Assembly: GCA_009993635.1 (NCBI GenBank)
Contig: JAACTC010000008.1
Coordinates: 216,809-280,808, forward strand
Length of the DNA: 64,000 bases
Direction: 5' to 3'
Origin: Erythrobacter sp.
Lineage (GTDB): Bacteria; Pseudomonadota; Alphaproteobacteria; Sphingomonadales; Sphingomonadaceae
The first letter of the stretch is position 1. Every line of letters begins with the position of its first letter. The translations under genes and the position numbers were made by a program. Of the stretch, positions 18,713-27,328 are shown in pieces. The notes below the pieces were generated by a model. It saw only the letters and a program-made list of their open reading frames with translations, had not been told where the DNA came from and searched no databases.

Positions 18713-18792
18713 TGCTGCGCCGGGGGGATTGTGCACCGCCCCGCCCGGTTACCATTTCCTGATGGTTTCCCATGGGTCCGGGCGGGAGGTGC

Positions 18793-18817
18793 CCCGGTCC
18801 ACGCTGGGTGGACCCGG
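18793..18817. terminator. Inverted repeat between convergent xth and cell-wall hydrolase genes
   Basis: CCCGGTCCAC (18793-18802) and GTGGACCCGG (18808-18817) pair with one mismatch around a five-base loop. It sits in the short gap where two genes converge. T-tracts are weak on both strands, so the role is inferred from placement. Confidence 0.4.
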
Positions 18818-18841
18818 AATTTGCGCCAGAGGCCTTACCGC

Positions 18842-19486
18842 TCAGCGGTAGAAGATGTGCCGCTGGATCGTCGCACGCGCCTGCTTGCTGCGTGCCCAAC
18901 GCGGCTTCACGTAGGTCGCGTGGAAATACAGCGAATCGCGCGCTGCGCTGTCCCACAGCCCTTCATGGGCGATGCGGGCGATCTTGCGCGCGCGTTCCCA
19001 GGCTGCGGCATTGCTGCGGTCGCTGGGAATGCGTCCGTTACGGACGAAAGAGAACTGCGCCCGCTGGGTGACGACACCGCAATAGTCGGACGGAAAGGCG
19101 CCCGATTCGGTCCGGTTGATGATCACCTGGGCCACGGCCAGCTGGCCGTCGATCGGTTCACCGCGCGATTCGAAATAGATTGCGCCGGCCAGGCATTCGA
19201 GCTCGCGCGACATGTTCGTCGGGGCTTCGACACTGGCGATCAGTTCGCGCAGCGATGCCGCCGTGGGCACCTCTGCTGCGGCCTGCTGGGTCGCTTCGGG
19301 TTCGGGAAGCGGCTGGACCACTTCTTCCGAAATGAACACAGGCTCTGCCGGAGCTTCGGGCTGCGGCTGGATGAGAATTTCAGAATTGCCCTCTTGGGCT
19401 TGCGCACCCGCATAGCTGAAGCCTGCAGATGCGATCAGTCCGGCGGCGACACATGCCACGAAGCCGAATTTCGTCTTGCTACCCAT
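18842..19486 (-). CDS. Exported SleB-type cell-wall hydrolase
   Basis: 214 residues with an N-terminal signal peptide (about 1-30), a Pro/Glu-rich linker, then a Hydrolase_2 (SleB) domain from about residue 90. Seen: the catalytic Glu in AGAIYFESRGE, AVAQVIINR, YCGVV, FSFVRNG and FHATYVKP. It probably cleaves peptidoglycan in the periplasm. Monocistronic by position. Upstream, at about 19551-19566, two TTGTAGA copies spaced 9 bp occur, of unknown meaning. Confidence 0.9.
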   Translation of the reverse strand: MGSKTKFGFVACVAAGLIASAGFSYAGAQAQEGNSEILIQPQPEAPAEPVFISEEVVQPLPEPEATQQAAAEVPTAASLRELIASVEAPTNMSRELECLAGAIYFESRGEPIDGQLAVAQVIINRTESGAFPSDYCGVVTQRAQFSFVRNGRIPSDRSNAAAWERARKIARIAHEGLWDSAARDSLYFHATYVKPRWARSKQARATIQRHIFYR

Positions 19487-19700
19487 TGATCCCGTTCAAA
19501 GGGCGGTGAACGAACACAGACGCAGGCTGGAACCATCGCGCGCAAAAGCGCTTGTAGACATTGTAGAGATGTGAGGGTTCAAAAAGGCCTGCCGGCCGTT
19601 CCCCGACTGCGTGCTAATCGATGCGACCGTATTGTCGCCCCAACCGCCTGCGCAAATTCGAAGTGCGGCGCCCTTTGCCGGTTAGCACCTGAAGGTCAAG

Positions 19701-20039
19701 TTAAGGCCGCAATTGTGCGATGAACCGTTCCGGATCGTCGATCTGCGCCTCGACGACCCACAAGTCATCGTCCTGCGTGCTTCGGCGATCGCAATATTCG
19801 TAGATTTTCTTTTCGTTTTCAGCGGTTTCCTGCATGGTCACTTGCCATGCGAAGGCAAAGTCGGCCGATGGCCGTCTTTCGACTAGTTGCACTGCACCAT
19901 CCCTGTTGCGCAGCAATAGTATGTAGCTGCCCCGTTCACGGTCACCTTTGGCAAGGATAACTCCAGATCCGCCCTCGGTCGAAATCTGGCGAAGAATGGC
20001 GCTCACGACGAGGTGAGTCGGCAGGGCCGAATCGCTCAT
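19701..20039 (-). CDS. DUF1491 family protein
   Basis: 112 residues, cytoplasmic, with the DUF1491 features PTHLVVSAILRQ, GVILAKGD.RGSYILLL and DLWVVEAQI at the end. Function unknown; the family is largely alphaproteobacterial. Its start overlaps the thioesterase stop (ATGA), placing it last in a ptsN-thioesterase-DUF1491 set. Confidence 0.82.
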   Translation of the reverse strand: MSDSALPTHLVVSAILRQISTEGGSGVILAKGDRERGSYILLLRNRDGAVQLVERRPSADFAFAWQVTMQETAENEKKIYEYCDRRSTQDDDLWVVEAQIDDPERFIAQLRP

Positions 20040-20506
20040 TCCGATTCGTCCGAGTATCCCGCAAGCCCCGACAGCGCGATTCGCGAACGCATGAAGGTGC
20101 CGGTGCCGCGCCCGATTTCGTCGCCGTCCTCGTCCACCAGCCGCGATTCGGCGACCAGCACGCGGCGGTGGCCACTGACCCAGACTCCGGACGCGGTCAC
20201 GCGCCCCGTACGGACGGGTTTGGTGAAATGCAGGTTGAACGCGGTGGTCAGAAGAAAGCGATCCGACACCAGGCTGTTGGCGGCATAGAACGCCGCATCG
20301 TCGAGCATCTTGAAATAGATGGTGCCATGCGCCGCGCCTGCGGCGTGGAACACATCGGGCGTGATGTCGAACACGATGCGCGCATGGCCTTCGCTTTCGA
20401 TCTCCAGCCGGGAGGAAAAGGCATTGTTGATCGGAGCCGAGCGGTACAGCCGCTCGAGCGCGCGAAAATGGGCTGCCGGGCCCGACGTTGCGTCAGGCTG
20501 CGTCAC
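20036..20506 (-). CDS. PaaI-type hotdog-fold thioesterase
   Basis: 156 residues with a hotdog fold, probably hydrolysing an acyl- or aryl-CoA. Seen: AAGAAHGTIYFKMLDDAAFYAANSL, with the HG..F...D helix region, TAFNLHFTKPVRTG and GRGTGTFMRS. It overlaps ptsN upstream by 14 bases and DUF1491 downstream by ATGA. The acyl group cannot be told from sequence. Confidence 0.85.
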   Translation of the reverse strand: MTQPDATSGPAAHFRALERLYRSAPINNAFSSRLEIESEGHARIVFDITPDVFHAAGAAHGTIYFKMLDDAAFYAANSLVSDRFLLTTAFNLHFTKPVRTGRVTASGVWVSGHRRVLVAESRLVDEDGDEIGRGTGTFMRSRIALSGLAGYSDESE

Positions 20507-20954
20507 GCAAGCCCGAATTGGCGATGATGGTGTAGAGTTCCTCCTCGCTCTGCGCTTCGAACAGCTGATGCAGCACGCGTTCGTCGCGCGTCAGACGCGA
20601 CATTTCCGCGAGCGCGTGGAGGTGCTGCACGCCCGAATCAGTGGGCGAGACGAGGCCGAGGACCAGCCTGACCGGTATTCCATCGGCGGCATCGAAATCC
20701 ACATCCCGGTCGAGATGGATCAGCGTTGCCACAGGCTGATCGACGCAGTCGAGCCGTGCGTGCGGCATAGCGACGCCGCGGCCGAAGCCCGTGCTGCCCA
20801 GCGTCTCGCGCTCGGTGAGCGCATCGTGAACCGTCTCCTCCTCGAAGGCGTACGCGTTGGAGAACACCTGTGCCAGTTCGGCCAGAATGGCGGGCTTGTC
20901 AGCGCAGGATGCACGCCGGACGGCTTCGGGTAGCAATCGGAAAGAGGACGACAC
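20493..20954 (-). CDS. ptsN: PTS IIA-like nitrogen-regulatory protein
   Basis: 153 residues of the EIIA-fructose/mannitol family, part of the nitrogen PTS phosphorelay. Seen: the ALTEREtlGSTGFGRGVAMPHAR region with the phospho-acceptor His in MPHAR, and VRLVLGLVSP. In many proteobacteria ptsN lies beside hpf, as here: the long HPF gene is about 150 bases upstream on the same strand. Confidence 0.9.
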   Translation of the reverse strand: MSSSFRLLPEAVRRASCADKPAILAELAQVFSNAYAFEEETVHDALTERETLGSTGFGRGVAMPHARLDCVDQPVATLIHLDRDVDFDAADGIPVRLVLGLVSPTDSGVQHLHALAEMSRLTRDERVLHQLFEAQSEEELYTIIANSGLRDAA

Positions 20955-21049
20955 GGGGGCTGTCTGCCTTGCTGGATTTCAATCGAATCATGTCCGTCGG
21001 AACCGCCGCGGGGACGCTCGCCGGGACTGGAAAAATGATGGCGGTATCA

Positions 21050-21096
21050 CGGCGTTCCCGAAGGGGCCTGTCGGCTACCCTTCGAACGGAACGCCG
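21050..21096 (-). terminator. Long hairpin downstream of the HPF gene
   Basis: CGGCGTTCCCGAAGGG (21050-21065) pairs fully with CCCTTCG plus GGAACGCCG (21078-21084, 21088-21096), leaving a three-base AAC bulge. It starts ten bases after the HPF stop. On the minus strand a run of five T lies about 13 bases further, so this is a candidate terminator or processing stem between HPF and ptsN. Confidence 0.5.
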
Positions 21097-21105
21097 CCCG
21101 ATCCG

Positions 21106-21675
21106 TCAATGAGGCTCGACCCATCCGATCGTGCCGTCGTGGCGGCGATAGACCATATTGTGCCTGCCGGAGCCAGCATTTTTGAAAAACAGCGCGTTCG
21201 TATCCCGAAGATCGAGCAGCATGACCGCGTCGGCGACGGAAACTTCGGGAATATCGGTCTTCGTCTCTGCCACGACGGGGGCGGAATCCTCCACCTCGGC
21301 CTCGTCTTCCTCCGCGGTCCTGGCGGCGAAGATGCGGTAGGCAGCTTCCTCCGCTTCAGGAGAGAGGACACGATCGGTGTGCCGCTCGCTCAACCGGCGC
21401 TTGTACCGGCGCAGCTGCTTTTCGAGCTTGGCGGCCGACGCGTCGAGCGCCTGGTGAATATCGTGCGCTTCTCCGCGCGACTTCAGGGTCAGGCCATGCT
21501 GGATATGCGCCACGATATCGCAGGAGAACGCGCCGCCCGGCACCTTGCCGAAGGTGACATGAGCCGAAATCCCCCGGCCGAAATATTTCTCCACAATCGC
21601 GGTGAGACGGTCGGTCGCGCTGTCCTGAAGCGAAGTGCCGGTGTCGATCTGGTGGCCCGAGACTCTTACGTCCAT
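21106..21675 (-). CDS. hpf: Ribosome hibernation promoting factor, long form (RaiA/HPF)
   Basis: 189 residues: an N-terminal sigma-54-modulation/YfiA domain (about 1-100; MDVRVSGHQID, ALDASAAKLEKQLRRYKRR) and a C-terminal domain (about 135-189; FKNAGSGRHNMVYRRHDGTIGWVEPH) that dimerises to pair 70S ribosomes. An acidic linker joins them. Long HPF makes 100S ribosomes in stationary phase. Neighbour to ptsN as in many proteobacteria. Confidence 0.93.
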   Translation of the reverse strand: MDVRVSGHQIDTGTSLQDSATDRLTAIVEKYFGRGISAHVTFGKVPGGAFSCDIVAHIQHGLTLKSRGEAHDIHQALDASAAKLEKQLRRYKRRLSERHTDRVLSPEAEEAAYRIFAARTAEEDEAEVEDSAPVVAETKTDIPEVSVADAVMLLDLRDTNALFFKNAGSGRHNMVYRRHDGTIGWVEPH

Positions 21676-21722
21676 GTCGCGATATTCTCCTTTTTATTGC
21701 ACCCGCCAAATTCGGGCGATGC

Positions 21723-22421
21723 CTACCTGTTCCAGATAGGTCTTGAGATACGCTCAAGAAAGGCCGTGTGCCGCGCGAGTTCCGCCGCAGATGCAGAATG
21801 GGGACGGGGCGGGCGGGGCGGACGATCTGCCGAAGCGGCAAGCGGCGCCGCAACCGCGATGGTGGAGGCCGAATTTTCCTCTTCCGCAGCCAGAAGACCC
21901 ATCGCGATCTGCCGACCGCCGGTCAGTTCGATGTAAACCTGTGCCAGCAGTTCCGCATCGAGCAGCGCGCCGTGAAAAACGCGGTGGCTGCGATCAACGC
22001 CGTAACGGGTGCAAAGCGCATCGAGCGAATGCTTGCCGCCCGGGTTCTTGCGGCGCGCCATTTCCAGCGTGTCGATCTTGCGGCTCAGGCAGATCGGTTC
22101 GCGCGCGCACAGTTCCAGCTCGGCATTCAGGAAGGCGAAGTCGAAACCGGCATTGTGCGCCACCAGCTTGTCGTCGCCGACGAAATCCAGAAACGTATCG
22201 ACCTCGTCCGCGAAGCGGGGCTTGTCGGCCAGGAACTGTGCGCTCAACCCGTGGATCGCCTCGGCTTCGGCGGGCATGTCGCGCTCGGGGTTGTAATAGG
22301 CGTGGAAGGTTTCGCCGGTGGGCATCCGGTCGACCAGTTCGACGCAGCCAATCTCGACCATCCGGTGCCCCTGCCTGGGGTCGATCCCGGTGGTTTCGGT
22401 ATCGAAGATGATTTCGCGCAT
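21723..22421 (-). CDS. dnaQ: DNA polymerase III epsilon subunit (proofreading exonuclease)
   Basis: The 3'-5' exonuclease of the replicative polymerase. The 232 residues show ExoI FDTETTG near the start, Exo[12 protein letters not shown] and Exo[17 protein letters not shown], the DEDDh set. The C-terminal tail after about residue 185 is the polymerase-binding region. ATG giving MREIIFD chosen; a longer frame would add 36 residues across the coaE 3' end. The dnaQ-coaE-aroE-maf-DUF299 order next to the origin is also known from Caulobacter. Confidence 0.95.
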   Translation of the reverse strand: MREIIFDTETTGIDPRQGHRMVEIGCVELVDRMPTGETFHAYYNPERDMPAEAEAIHGLSAQFLADKPRFADEVDTFLDFVGDDKLVAHNAGFDFAFLNAELELCAREPICLSRKIDTLEMARRKNPGGKHSLDALCTRYGVDRSHRVFHGALLDAELLAQVYIELTGGRQIAMGLLAAEEENSASTIAVAAPLAASADRPPRPPRPHSASAAELARHTAFLERISRPIWNR

Positions 22422-22458
22422 GAGCAGACTATCGACCTCTCCGGCCTTGCTTGCAAGG

Positions 22459-23067
22459 TCAGGTGGCTGCGTGCCCTCCTCGGCGCAAGCGTGCGACCAG
22501 CGCGGCGACGTCTGCTTCCGTTCCGGCAAGGGGTTGGCCGGTATCGATCACGTGGTCGGCGCGCGCGCGCTTTTCCGCATCGGGCATCTGCAGGGCAAGG
22601 ATCCGGGCGAATTTCTCTTCGCTCATGCCGGGCCGGTTCAGCACCCGCTCCCGCTGCACGTCTGCCGGCGCGGAGACGACGACGACGCGGTCCACCGATG
22701 CAGCGCCGCCCTTTTCGAACAGGAGCGGAATGTCGAACATCACCAATGGTGACTTGGCATTGGCGGCCAGAAAGGCAGCGCGGCTTTCCGCCACTGCCGG
22801 ATGCATGATCGCTTCGAGCCGCGCGAGTTCGGCGCGGTCGCCAAAAACCTTCTGCCCCAATGCGTCGCGGTCCACCCCGTCAGGGCCGGTCGAGCCGGGA
22901 AAGGCAGCCTCGATTGCAGGCAGCAGAGCGCCGCCCGGCCCCTGCATCGCGCGCACTTCGGCATCGGCGTCGAACACCGGCACACCCAGTGCGGCAAACA
23001 TCGCGGCAACGGTCGATTTGCCCATCCCGATGGAGCCGGTGAGCCCGATGATCAGCGGCCGCGTCAT
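22459..23067 (-). CDS. coaE: Dephospho-CoA kinase
   Basis: Last step of coenzyme A synthesis. 202 residues with the P-loop [12 protein letters not shown] (about 8-19), [14 protein letters not shown], and IPLLFEKGG in the lid region. It overlaps aroE upstream by ATGA. Confidence 0.95.
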   Translation of the reverse strand: MTRPLIIGLTGSIGMGKSTVAAMFAALGVPVFDADAEVRAMQGPGGALLPAIEAAFPGSTGPDGVDRDALGQKVFGDRAELARLEAIMHPAVAESRAAFLAANAKSPLVMFDIPLLFEKGGAASVDRVVVVSAPADVQRERVLNRPGMSEEKFARILALQMPDAEKRARADHVIDTGQPLAGTEADVAALVARLRRGGHAAT

Positions 23068-23921
23068 GCGGTCAATATCCGGCGCAGCTCCGCATCGTAC
23101 TGGCGCGGTGCGGCCTCGCCGAAGAACAGGCGGAATGCCTCGGCGGCCTGCCCGATGAGCATGGAAAGCCCGTCGATCGTCTCGTGCCCGGCGTCGCGAG
23201 CGGTCTGGAGAAACGGGGTATCGAGCGGGTCCGTCACGATATCATAGGCGATCGCGCCCGGTGGGGCATGGCTCCAGTCCAAAGCGAGCGGGGCCTTTCC
23301 GCGCATCCCCAGAGGGCTGGCGTTGACCACCAGATCCAGCAGGCCGACGCGATCGTCGAAGGCGAAGTCGGTCGGCTGCGCAAAATGATCGAGCTGCACC
23401 GTGTGGTGCTCGCCGGTCCCGGGCAGGCTTCCGGCGATTTCCTGCGCCTGTTCGATCCGCCGCGCCGCAATCACCAGCGTGAAGTTCTGCGCCGCGAGCG
23501 CGTGGGCGATGGCCCGCGCTGCACCGCCTGCGCCGATGATGCGCGCCATGCGAAACAGGTGCGTGCCGCTCAGATGCTGCGTCAGCGGTTCGAGAAAGCC
23601 AGCCGCATCGGTATTCGTGCCCGCCAGCAGCCTGTCGAATGCCGGATAGATCGTGTTGACCGCACCGATCGACGCGGCAGGCTCTTCCACCGAATAGAGA
23701 TGCGGCTGAACCGCCTGTTTGAGCGGCATGGTCACGTTGCAGCCGCGCCAGTTCAGATCGGCCTGCCGCTCTGCGAGATAATCCGCCAAATCGGCCTCGG
23801 TCACACGGGTCGCGCGATAATCCGCCTCGATCCCGAGTTTTTCCAGCCAGAAGCGGTGTATCCTCGGTGACTTTGACTGGTGTATCGGATCGCCGATCAC
23901 CTCGGCAAAAGGCATGCTCAT
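23064..23921 (-). CDS. aroE: Shikimate dehydrogenase
   Basis: Reduces 3-dehydroshikimate to shikimate with NADPH in aromatic amino-acid synthesis. 285 residues: substrate motif [13 protein letters not shown], catalytic Lys in [21 protein letters not shown], the nucleotide loop GAGGAARAI, and NASPLGM. The start giving MSMPFAEV overlaps the maf stop (ATGA); the longer frame is antisense-like low-complexity Arg-rich sequence. Confidence 0.95.
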   Translation of the reverse strand: MSMPFAEVIGDPIHQSKSPRIHRFWLEKLGIEADYRATRVTEADLADYLAERQADLNWRGCNVTMPLKQAVQPHLYSVEEPAASIGAVNTIYPAFDRLLAGTNTDAAGFLEPLTQHLSGTHLFRMARIIGAGGAARAIAHALAAQNFTLVIAARRIEQAQEIAGSLPGTGEHHTVQLDHFAQPTDFAFDDRVGLLDLVVNASPLGMRGKAPLALDWSHAPPGAIAYDIVTDPLDTPFLQTARDAGHETIDGLSMLIGQAAEAFRLFFGEAAPRQYDAELRRILTA

Positions 23922-24502
23922 GGCATCAGCGCGTCTTCGTCGCGCAATGCGGCGAGCACCTGGAGCAGGGGCATTCCCAGCACGGTGAAGTGATCGCCGT
24001 AGATCCGCTCGAACAGCTGGACCCCCAGCGCCTCTATCCGAAACACGCCAACCGTCTGCCCGACCGCGGGCCATTCGGCGTCGAGATAGGATTCGATGAA
24101 GGCGTCGCTCAGGTCGCGTACGTGCAGTGCAGCGGCGTCTTCGCCCAGCCAGACGATCCTGCCATCCCGCGCAAGGGCGGCGGCGCTATGGAGATGCATG
24201 ACCTTGCCGGAGAAGAAACGCAGATGCTCGGCCGCCTCGTCGCGGCTTCCCGGCTTGTCGAACCGCCGTCCCTCGACCACCACCAGGCTATCGCCGCCCA
24301 GCACCAGCCGATCGGGTTTGAGCGCCGAAACCGCGCTGGCCTTGGCTGCGGCGAGGGCCTGCGCGATTTCGGCTGGCGGCGCATCGGCCATTTCCGTTTC
24401 CAGCGCGCGCTCGTCCACATCGGCGCCATGCGCTTCGACCTGCACACCGGCGGCGGTCAGCATGGCCTTGCGCGATGCACTGTTGGAGGCAAGCACCAGC
24501 AT
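23918..24502 (-). CDS. maf: Maf-family nucleotide pyrophosphatase
   Basis: House-cleaning pyrophosphatase acting on non-canonical nucleotides. 194 residues with the family opening [14 protein letters not shown], the middle [14 protein letters not shown], and [12 protein letters not shown], where DTP-type dTTPases differ. The subgroup (YhdE or YceF type) is uncertain. Overlaps both neighbours (aroE by ATGA, DUF299 gene by one base). Confidence 0.9.
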   Translation of the reverse strand: MLVLASNSASRKAMLTAAGVQVEAHGADVDERALETEMADAPPAEIAQALAAAKASAVSALKPDRLVLGGDSLVVVEGRRFDKPGSRDEAAEHLRFFSGKVMHLHSAAALARDGRIVWLGEDAAALHVRDLSDAFIESYLDAEWPAVGQTVGVFRIEALGVQLFERIYGDHFTVLGMPLLQVLAALRDEDALMP

Positions 24503-25383
24503 CAGATCGGCTTTTCGCTTGGTTTGGCCATGGCGTGGTAGTCGTTCATCAGCTTGATGATCGCGGCCGCCGTTTCCTCGATGGATCGCCGCGTCACGTC
24601 GATCACGGGCCAGTTATTGTCCGAGAACATGCGCCGGGCGAACCGGATTTCCTCTTCCACCCGCTCATGCTCGGCATAGGTGCTCTGGGATTCCTCGTTG
24701 AGCGAAAGCAGCCGGTTGCGGCGGATCTGCACCAGCCGCTCCGGTGCGGTCGTCAGGCCGACGATCAGCGGGCCGGTAATCTCGAACAGCACCGGCGGCG
24801 GCGGGCTTTCGATCACGAGCGGAATGTTGGCGACCTTGTACCCCCGATTGGCAAGATAGATGCTGGTCGGCGTTTTCGACGTGCGCGACACACCGGTGAG
24901 CAGGATATCGGCCTTGTGCCATTCCTCGCTGCCCACGCCGTCATCATGCGCGATGGTGAAATGGATTGCGTCGACCCGGCGGAAATAGGCATCGTCCATC
25001 CGGTGCTGGCGCCCGGGGCGACCGTGCGCCTCCTGACCGAACTGCGTTTCCAGAACCGCCGTCACCTCACCCAGCGCATCGACTGCGGGCAGCGCAAGCT
25101 GGCGGCATTTCTCCTCCAGCGCGTTGCGCGTATCTTCGTTCACCAGGGTATAGAGAATCAGCCCCGGCGCTTTTTCCAGCTCGGGTACGATCCGTTCGAG
25201 ATGCTGGCGCGAACGCACCATTGGCCAGAAATGGCGGACGACATCGACGCCTTCGAACTGGGCGAGCGCGGCATTGGCGACCATCTGCAGCGTCTCGCCG
25301 GTCGAATCGGAAAAGAGATGGAGATGGGTGCGCGCCAAGACGGGTTCCGGCCTGTGGAAAGTCCGAGGGATAAACCACTTCAC
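24502..25383 (-). CDS. DUF299 kinase/pyrophosphorylase (PEP synthase / PPDK regulator)
   Basis: A bifunctional regulator that phosphorylates and dephosphorylates PEP synthase or pyruvate phosphate dikinase. 293 residues with [33 protein letters not shown], the P-loop-like [11 protein letters not shown] and the late [15 protein letters not shown]. The ATG at 25383 is used; a TTG at 25338 would give an N-terminus (ARTHLHLF) closer to the family and leave more room for the origin. This is the RP001-type gene that borders the Caulobacter origin opposite hemE, as here. Confidence 0.92.
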   Translation of the reverse strand: MKWFIPRTFHRPEPVLARTHLHLFSDSTGETLQMVANAALAQFEGVDVVRHFWPMVRSRQHLERIVPELEKAPGLILYTLVNEDTRNALEEKCRQLALPAVDALGEVTAVLETQFGQEAHGRPGRQHRMDDAYFRRVDAIHFTIAHDDGVGSEEWHKADILLTGVSRTSKTPTSIYLANRGYKVANIPLVIESPPPPVLFEITGPLIVGLTTAPERLVQIRRNRLLSLNEESQSTYAEHERVEEEIRFARRMFSDNNWPVIDVTRRSIEETAAAIIKLMNDYHAMAKPSEKPI

Positions 25384-25653
25384 CGATGTGAGGACAAGTC
25401 CGGCACGGATTCCATGCCGGTCCCGCCCCGGTTTTCCGCAGGGAGTTTGCCAACAGGCATGGCGCTTATCGACATCGTGCTTACAACCGGGAAAAGTTTC
25501 GATTGACCATGCAATTGCAGCGAGTCGGAGGGCGCGCTCGGGGGGGCCGACGCCCCGCGGGGGCTGTGCACAGTGGAGTTGTCAGCCCTGTCCACAGGGC
25601 CAACTATCTTCAATCATCTATTAATAATTAGGTTTATTAGGTTAGTTAGGGAA
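25384..25653. other. Chromosomal replication origin (oriC), predicted
   Basis: Non-coding DNA between divergent DUF299 and hemE genes, the location of the Caulobacter and other alphaproteobacterial origins. DnaA-box-like 9-mers against TTATCCACA: TTATCGACA at 25466-25474 (8/9), TTTTCCGCA at 25432-25440 (7/9), CTGTCCACA at 25588-25596 (7/9), and the palindrome CTGTGCACAG at 25564-25573. TGTGGAAAG at 25353 (reverse, 7/9) lies inside the DUF299 5' end. A GC-rich block (about 25526-25563) is followed by an AT-rich stretch (25598-25653) that would melt easily. Gene strands diverge here: almost all genes from 18.8 kb point left and those to 29 kb point right. Confidence 0.8.
25628..25650 (+). repeat. 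Three TTAGG repeats at 9-bp spacing in the origin AT-rich block
   Basis: TTAGG begins at 25628, 25637 and 25646, exactly 9 bp apart, with a TTAGT at 25642. They form the last part of the AT-rich block and end three bases before the hemE start codon. Candidate DNA-unwinding or initiator-binding repeats; this is inference. Confidence 0.55.
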
Positions 25654-26682
25654 ATGCCCGGTCCGCTTCTCGATTGCCTGCATGGCAATATCCCGAACAC
25701 GCCTCCCGTCTGGTTCATGCGCCAGGCAGGGCGGTATCTCCCCGAATATCGCGCCTTGCGGGCGGAGAAGGGGGGATTCCTCGATCTCGTCTATGATAGC
25801 GAGGCTGCCTGCGAGGTGACCTTGCAGCCGATCCGGCGCTTCGGTTTCGACGGGGCGATCCTGTTTTCCGACATCCTGATCGTACCCCACGCCATGGGGC
25901 AGGACGTGCGTTTTCTGGCGGGCGAAGGGCCGGATCTGACGCCACGCCTGGCCGATGCCGCGCTGGAGGATCTTTCTGCAAGGCCGGAAAGGTTCGATCC
26001 GGTGTACGGGACGCTCCGTCTGCTGCGGCGCGACATGCCCGAGGGCGTTACGCTGCTGGGCTTTGCAGGCAGCCCCTGGACGGTCGCGACGTACATGGTC
26101 CACGGGCAGGGCAGCAAGGATCAGGGCGCAGCGCGGGCGATGGCGCATGGGCAGCGCGACCGGTTCACCGCGCTGATCGACGCGATCATCGAATCGACGG
26201 TGAACTATCTGATCGGTCAGATCGATGCAGGCGCCGAAGCGGTGCAGGTGTTCGACAGCTGGGCCGGCAGCCTGCCGCCGGAGGAATTCGACGCTTGGGT
26301 CATCGAGCCGACGCGGCGGATCGTCGGCGCGCTGAAGGATGCGCGGCCGGGCACGCCGATCATCGGTTTCCCCAAGGGGGCGGGCGAAAAGCTTCCCCGT
26401 TATGCAGAGCGTACCGGGGTCGACGCGATCGGCCTCGACGAAACGCTCGATCCGGCATGGGCCGATTCGGTTCTGCCCGATGGGTTGCCGGTGCAGGGCA
26501 ATCTCGATCCGATGCTGCTGCTGGCAGGTGGCGATCGGCTCGATGCGTCGATCGTGCGGATTCTCGATGCGCTGAAGCGGCGGCCCCATATCTTCAACCT
26601 TGGTCACGGGATCGATCGCCATACCCCGATCCCCCATGTCGAACGCGCGCTTGGCGTGCTTCGCGATTGGCAGCGGACGTAA
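25654..26682 (+). CDS. hemE: Uroporphyrinogen decarboxylase
   Basis: Decarboxylates uroporphyrinogen III to coproporphyrinogen III in haem synthesis. 342 residues with VWFMRQAGRYLPEYR near residues 17-31, the catalytic Asp in FSDILIVPHAMG, GFAGSPWTVATYMV and NLGHGIDRHTP. The ATG giving MPGPLLDC was chosen; the frame stays open upstream only through the AT-rich origin. There is no good ribosome-binding site before it (TTAGGGAA). Followed at 20 bases by hemJ. Confidence 0.95.
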   Translation: MPGPLLDCLHGNIPNTPPVWFMRQAGRYLPEYRALRAEKGGFLDLVYDSEAACEVTLQPIRRFGFDGAILFSDILIVPHAMGQDVRFLAGEGPDLTPRLADAALEDLSARPERFDPVYGTLRLLRRDMPEGVTLLGFAGSPWTVATYMVHGQGSKDQGAARAMAHGQRDRFTALIDAIIESTVNYLIGQIDAGAEAVQVFDSWAGSLPPEEFDAWVIEPTRRIVGALKDARPGTPIIGFPKGAGEKLPRYAERTGVDAIGLDETLDPAWADSVLPDGLPVQGNLDPMLLLAGGDRLDASIVRILDALKRRPHIFNLGHGIDRHTPIPHVERALGVLRDWQRT

Positions 26683-26702
26683 GAGGCGCTAGGGCTCGGG
26701 CC

Positions 26703-27146
26703 ATGCAGGAAACGCTTGGAATGCTCTATTTCTGGCTCAAGGCCGGGCACATCATCTTCATGGTGTTCTGGATGGCGGGATTGCTGATCCTCCCCCGTCA
26801 GCTGGTTTATATGCACAGCGCGGCGCCCGGTTCGGCCGAGGAGAGCCTTTGGGCTGAGCGGACCCGGCAGCTGTCCAAGATCATCCTGCTTCCCAGCCTG
26901 ATCCTGACCTGGCTGCTGGGCCTGACCCTTTCGGTCACGATCGGCGCGTGGAGCGACGGCTGGTTCCACGTAAAGCTGCTGCTGGTGCTGATCCTGAGCG
27001 GCTATCACGGCTACATGACCGCATTGGCAAAGAAGATGGCGCGCGGTGAGCGGCCGATGGCCGAAAAGCGTTTGCGGTTGCTGGGAGAGGTTCCGGCCAT
27101 CCTGCTTGCGCTGATCGTGGTCATGGTCGTCATCAAGCCGTTCTGA
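26703..27146 (+). CDS. hemJ: HemJ-type protoporphyrinogen IX oxidase
   Basis: A small membrane protein that oxidises protoporphyrinogen IX to protoporphyrin IX, replacing HemG/HemY in many alphaproteobacteria. 147 residues and four hydrophobic segments. Conserved features include the His in WLKAGHIIFMVFWMAG, LPRQLVYM and the Lys in FHVKLLLV. Its place right after hemE supports the haem-pathway role. Older annotations call this family CopD-like. Confidence 0.88.
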   Translation: MQETLGMLYFWLKAGHIIFMVFWMAGLLILPRQLVYMHSAAPGSAEESLWAERTRQLSKIILLPSLILTWLLGLTLSVTIGAWSDGWFHVKLLLVLILSGYHGYMTALAKKMARGERPMAEKRLRLLGEVPAILLALIVVMVVIKPF

Positions 27147-27172
27147 TCGACATTTTTGTGCGGCGAGTTCGA

Positions 27173-27201
27173 TTGACCTGAGCGGTCGATCGACCTATTT
27201 C
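27173..27201 (+). promoter_or_regulatory. Candidate rho promoter
   Basis: TTGACC (27173-27178) and TATTTC (27196-27201) are separated by 17 bases. The -35 matches 5 of 6 and the -10 matches 3 of 6 sigma-70 consensus bases. This would give a rho leader of about 120 bases. Confidence 0.4.
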
Positions 27202-27279
27202 AGCGGCAGACCCGATCGGGCACTTGCGGCTTTCAGCCGTCACCTATCTTTCGCTTTCCCCAAGCACCTCAAAGATCCC

Positions 27280-27312
27280 TGGCATTTGCCAAGTGCACCC
27301 GTGGCATTTTTT
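27280..27312 (+). promoter_or_regulatory. Candidate rho leader attenuator
   Basis: TGCCA (27287-27291) can pair with TGGCA (27302-27306), followed by six T, an intrinsic-terminator shape 16 bases before the rho ATG. The same TGCCA can instead pair with an earlier TGGC (27280-27283; TGGC-attt-GCCA). The stems are short. Autogenous attenuation of rho is established in E. coli, but this structure is only inferred. Confidence 0.35.
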
Positions 27313-27328
27313 CGGACTATAAAAACCT

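Noticed and set aside
19551..19566. Paired TTGTAGA repeats upstream of the cell-wall hydrolase gene as an operator
   Set aside because: Two short copies with 9-bp spacing are noted in the gene entry, but there is no known regulator match or promoter alignment to support a call.
25621..25641. CtrA box within the origin
   Set aside because: TTAATAATTAGG has TTAA-like halves but no TTAA-N7-TTAA spacing; the Caulobacter-type CtrA sites are not evident.
25573..25653. Longer hemE start upstream in the origin
   Set aside because: It would translate the AT-rich origin block into an unlike N-terminus; orthologues begin near MPGPLL-type sequence.
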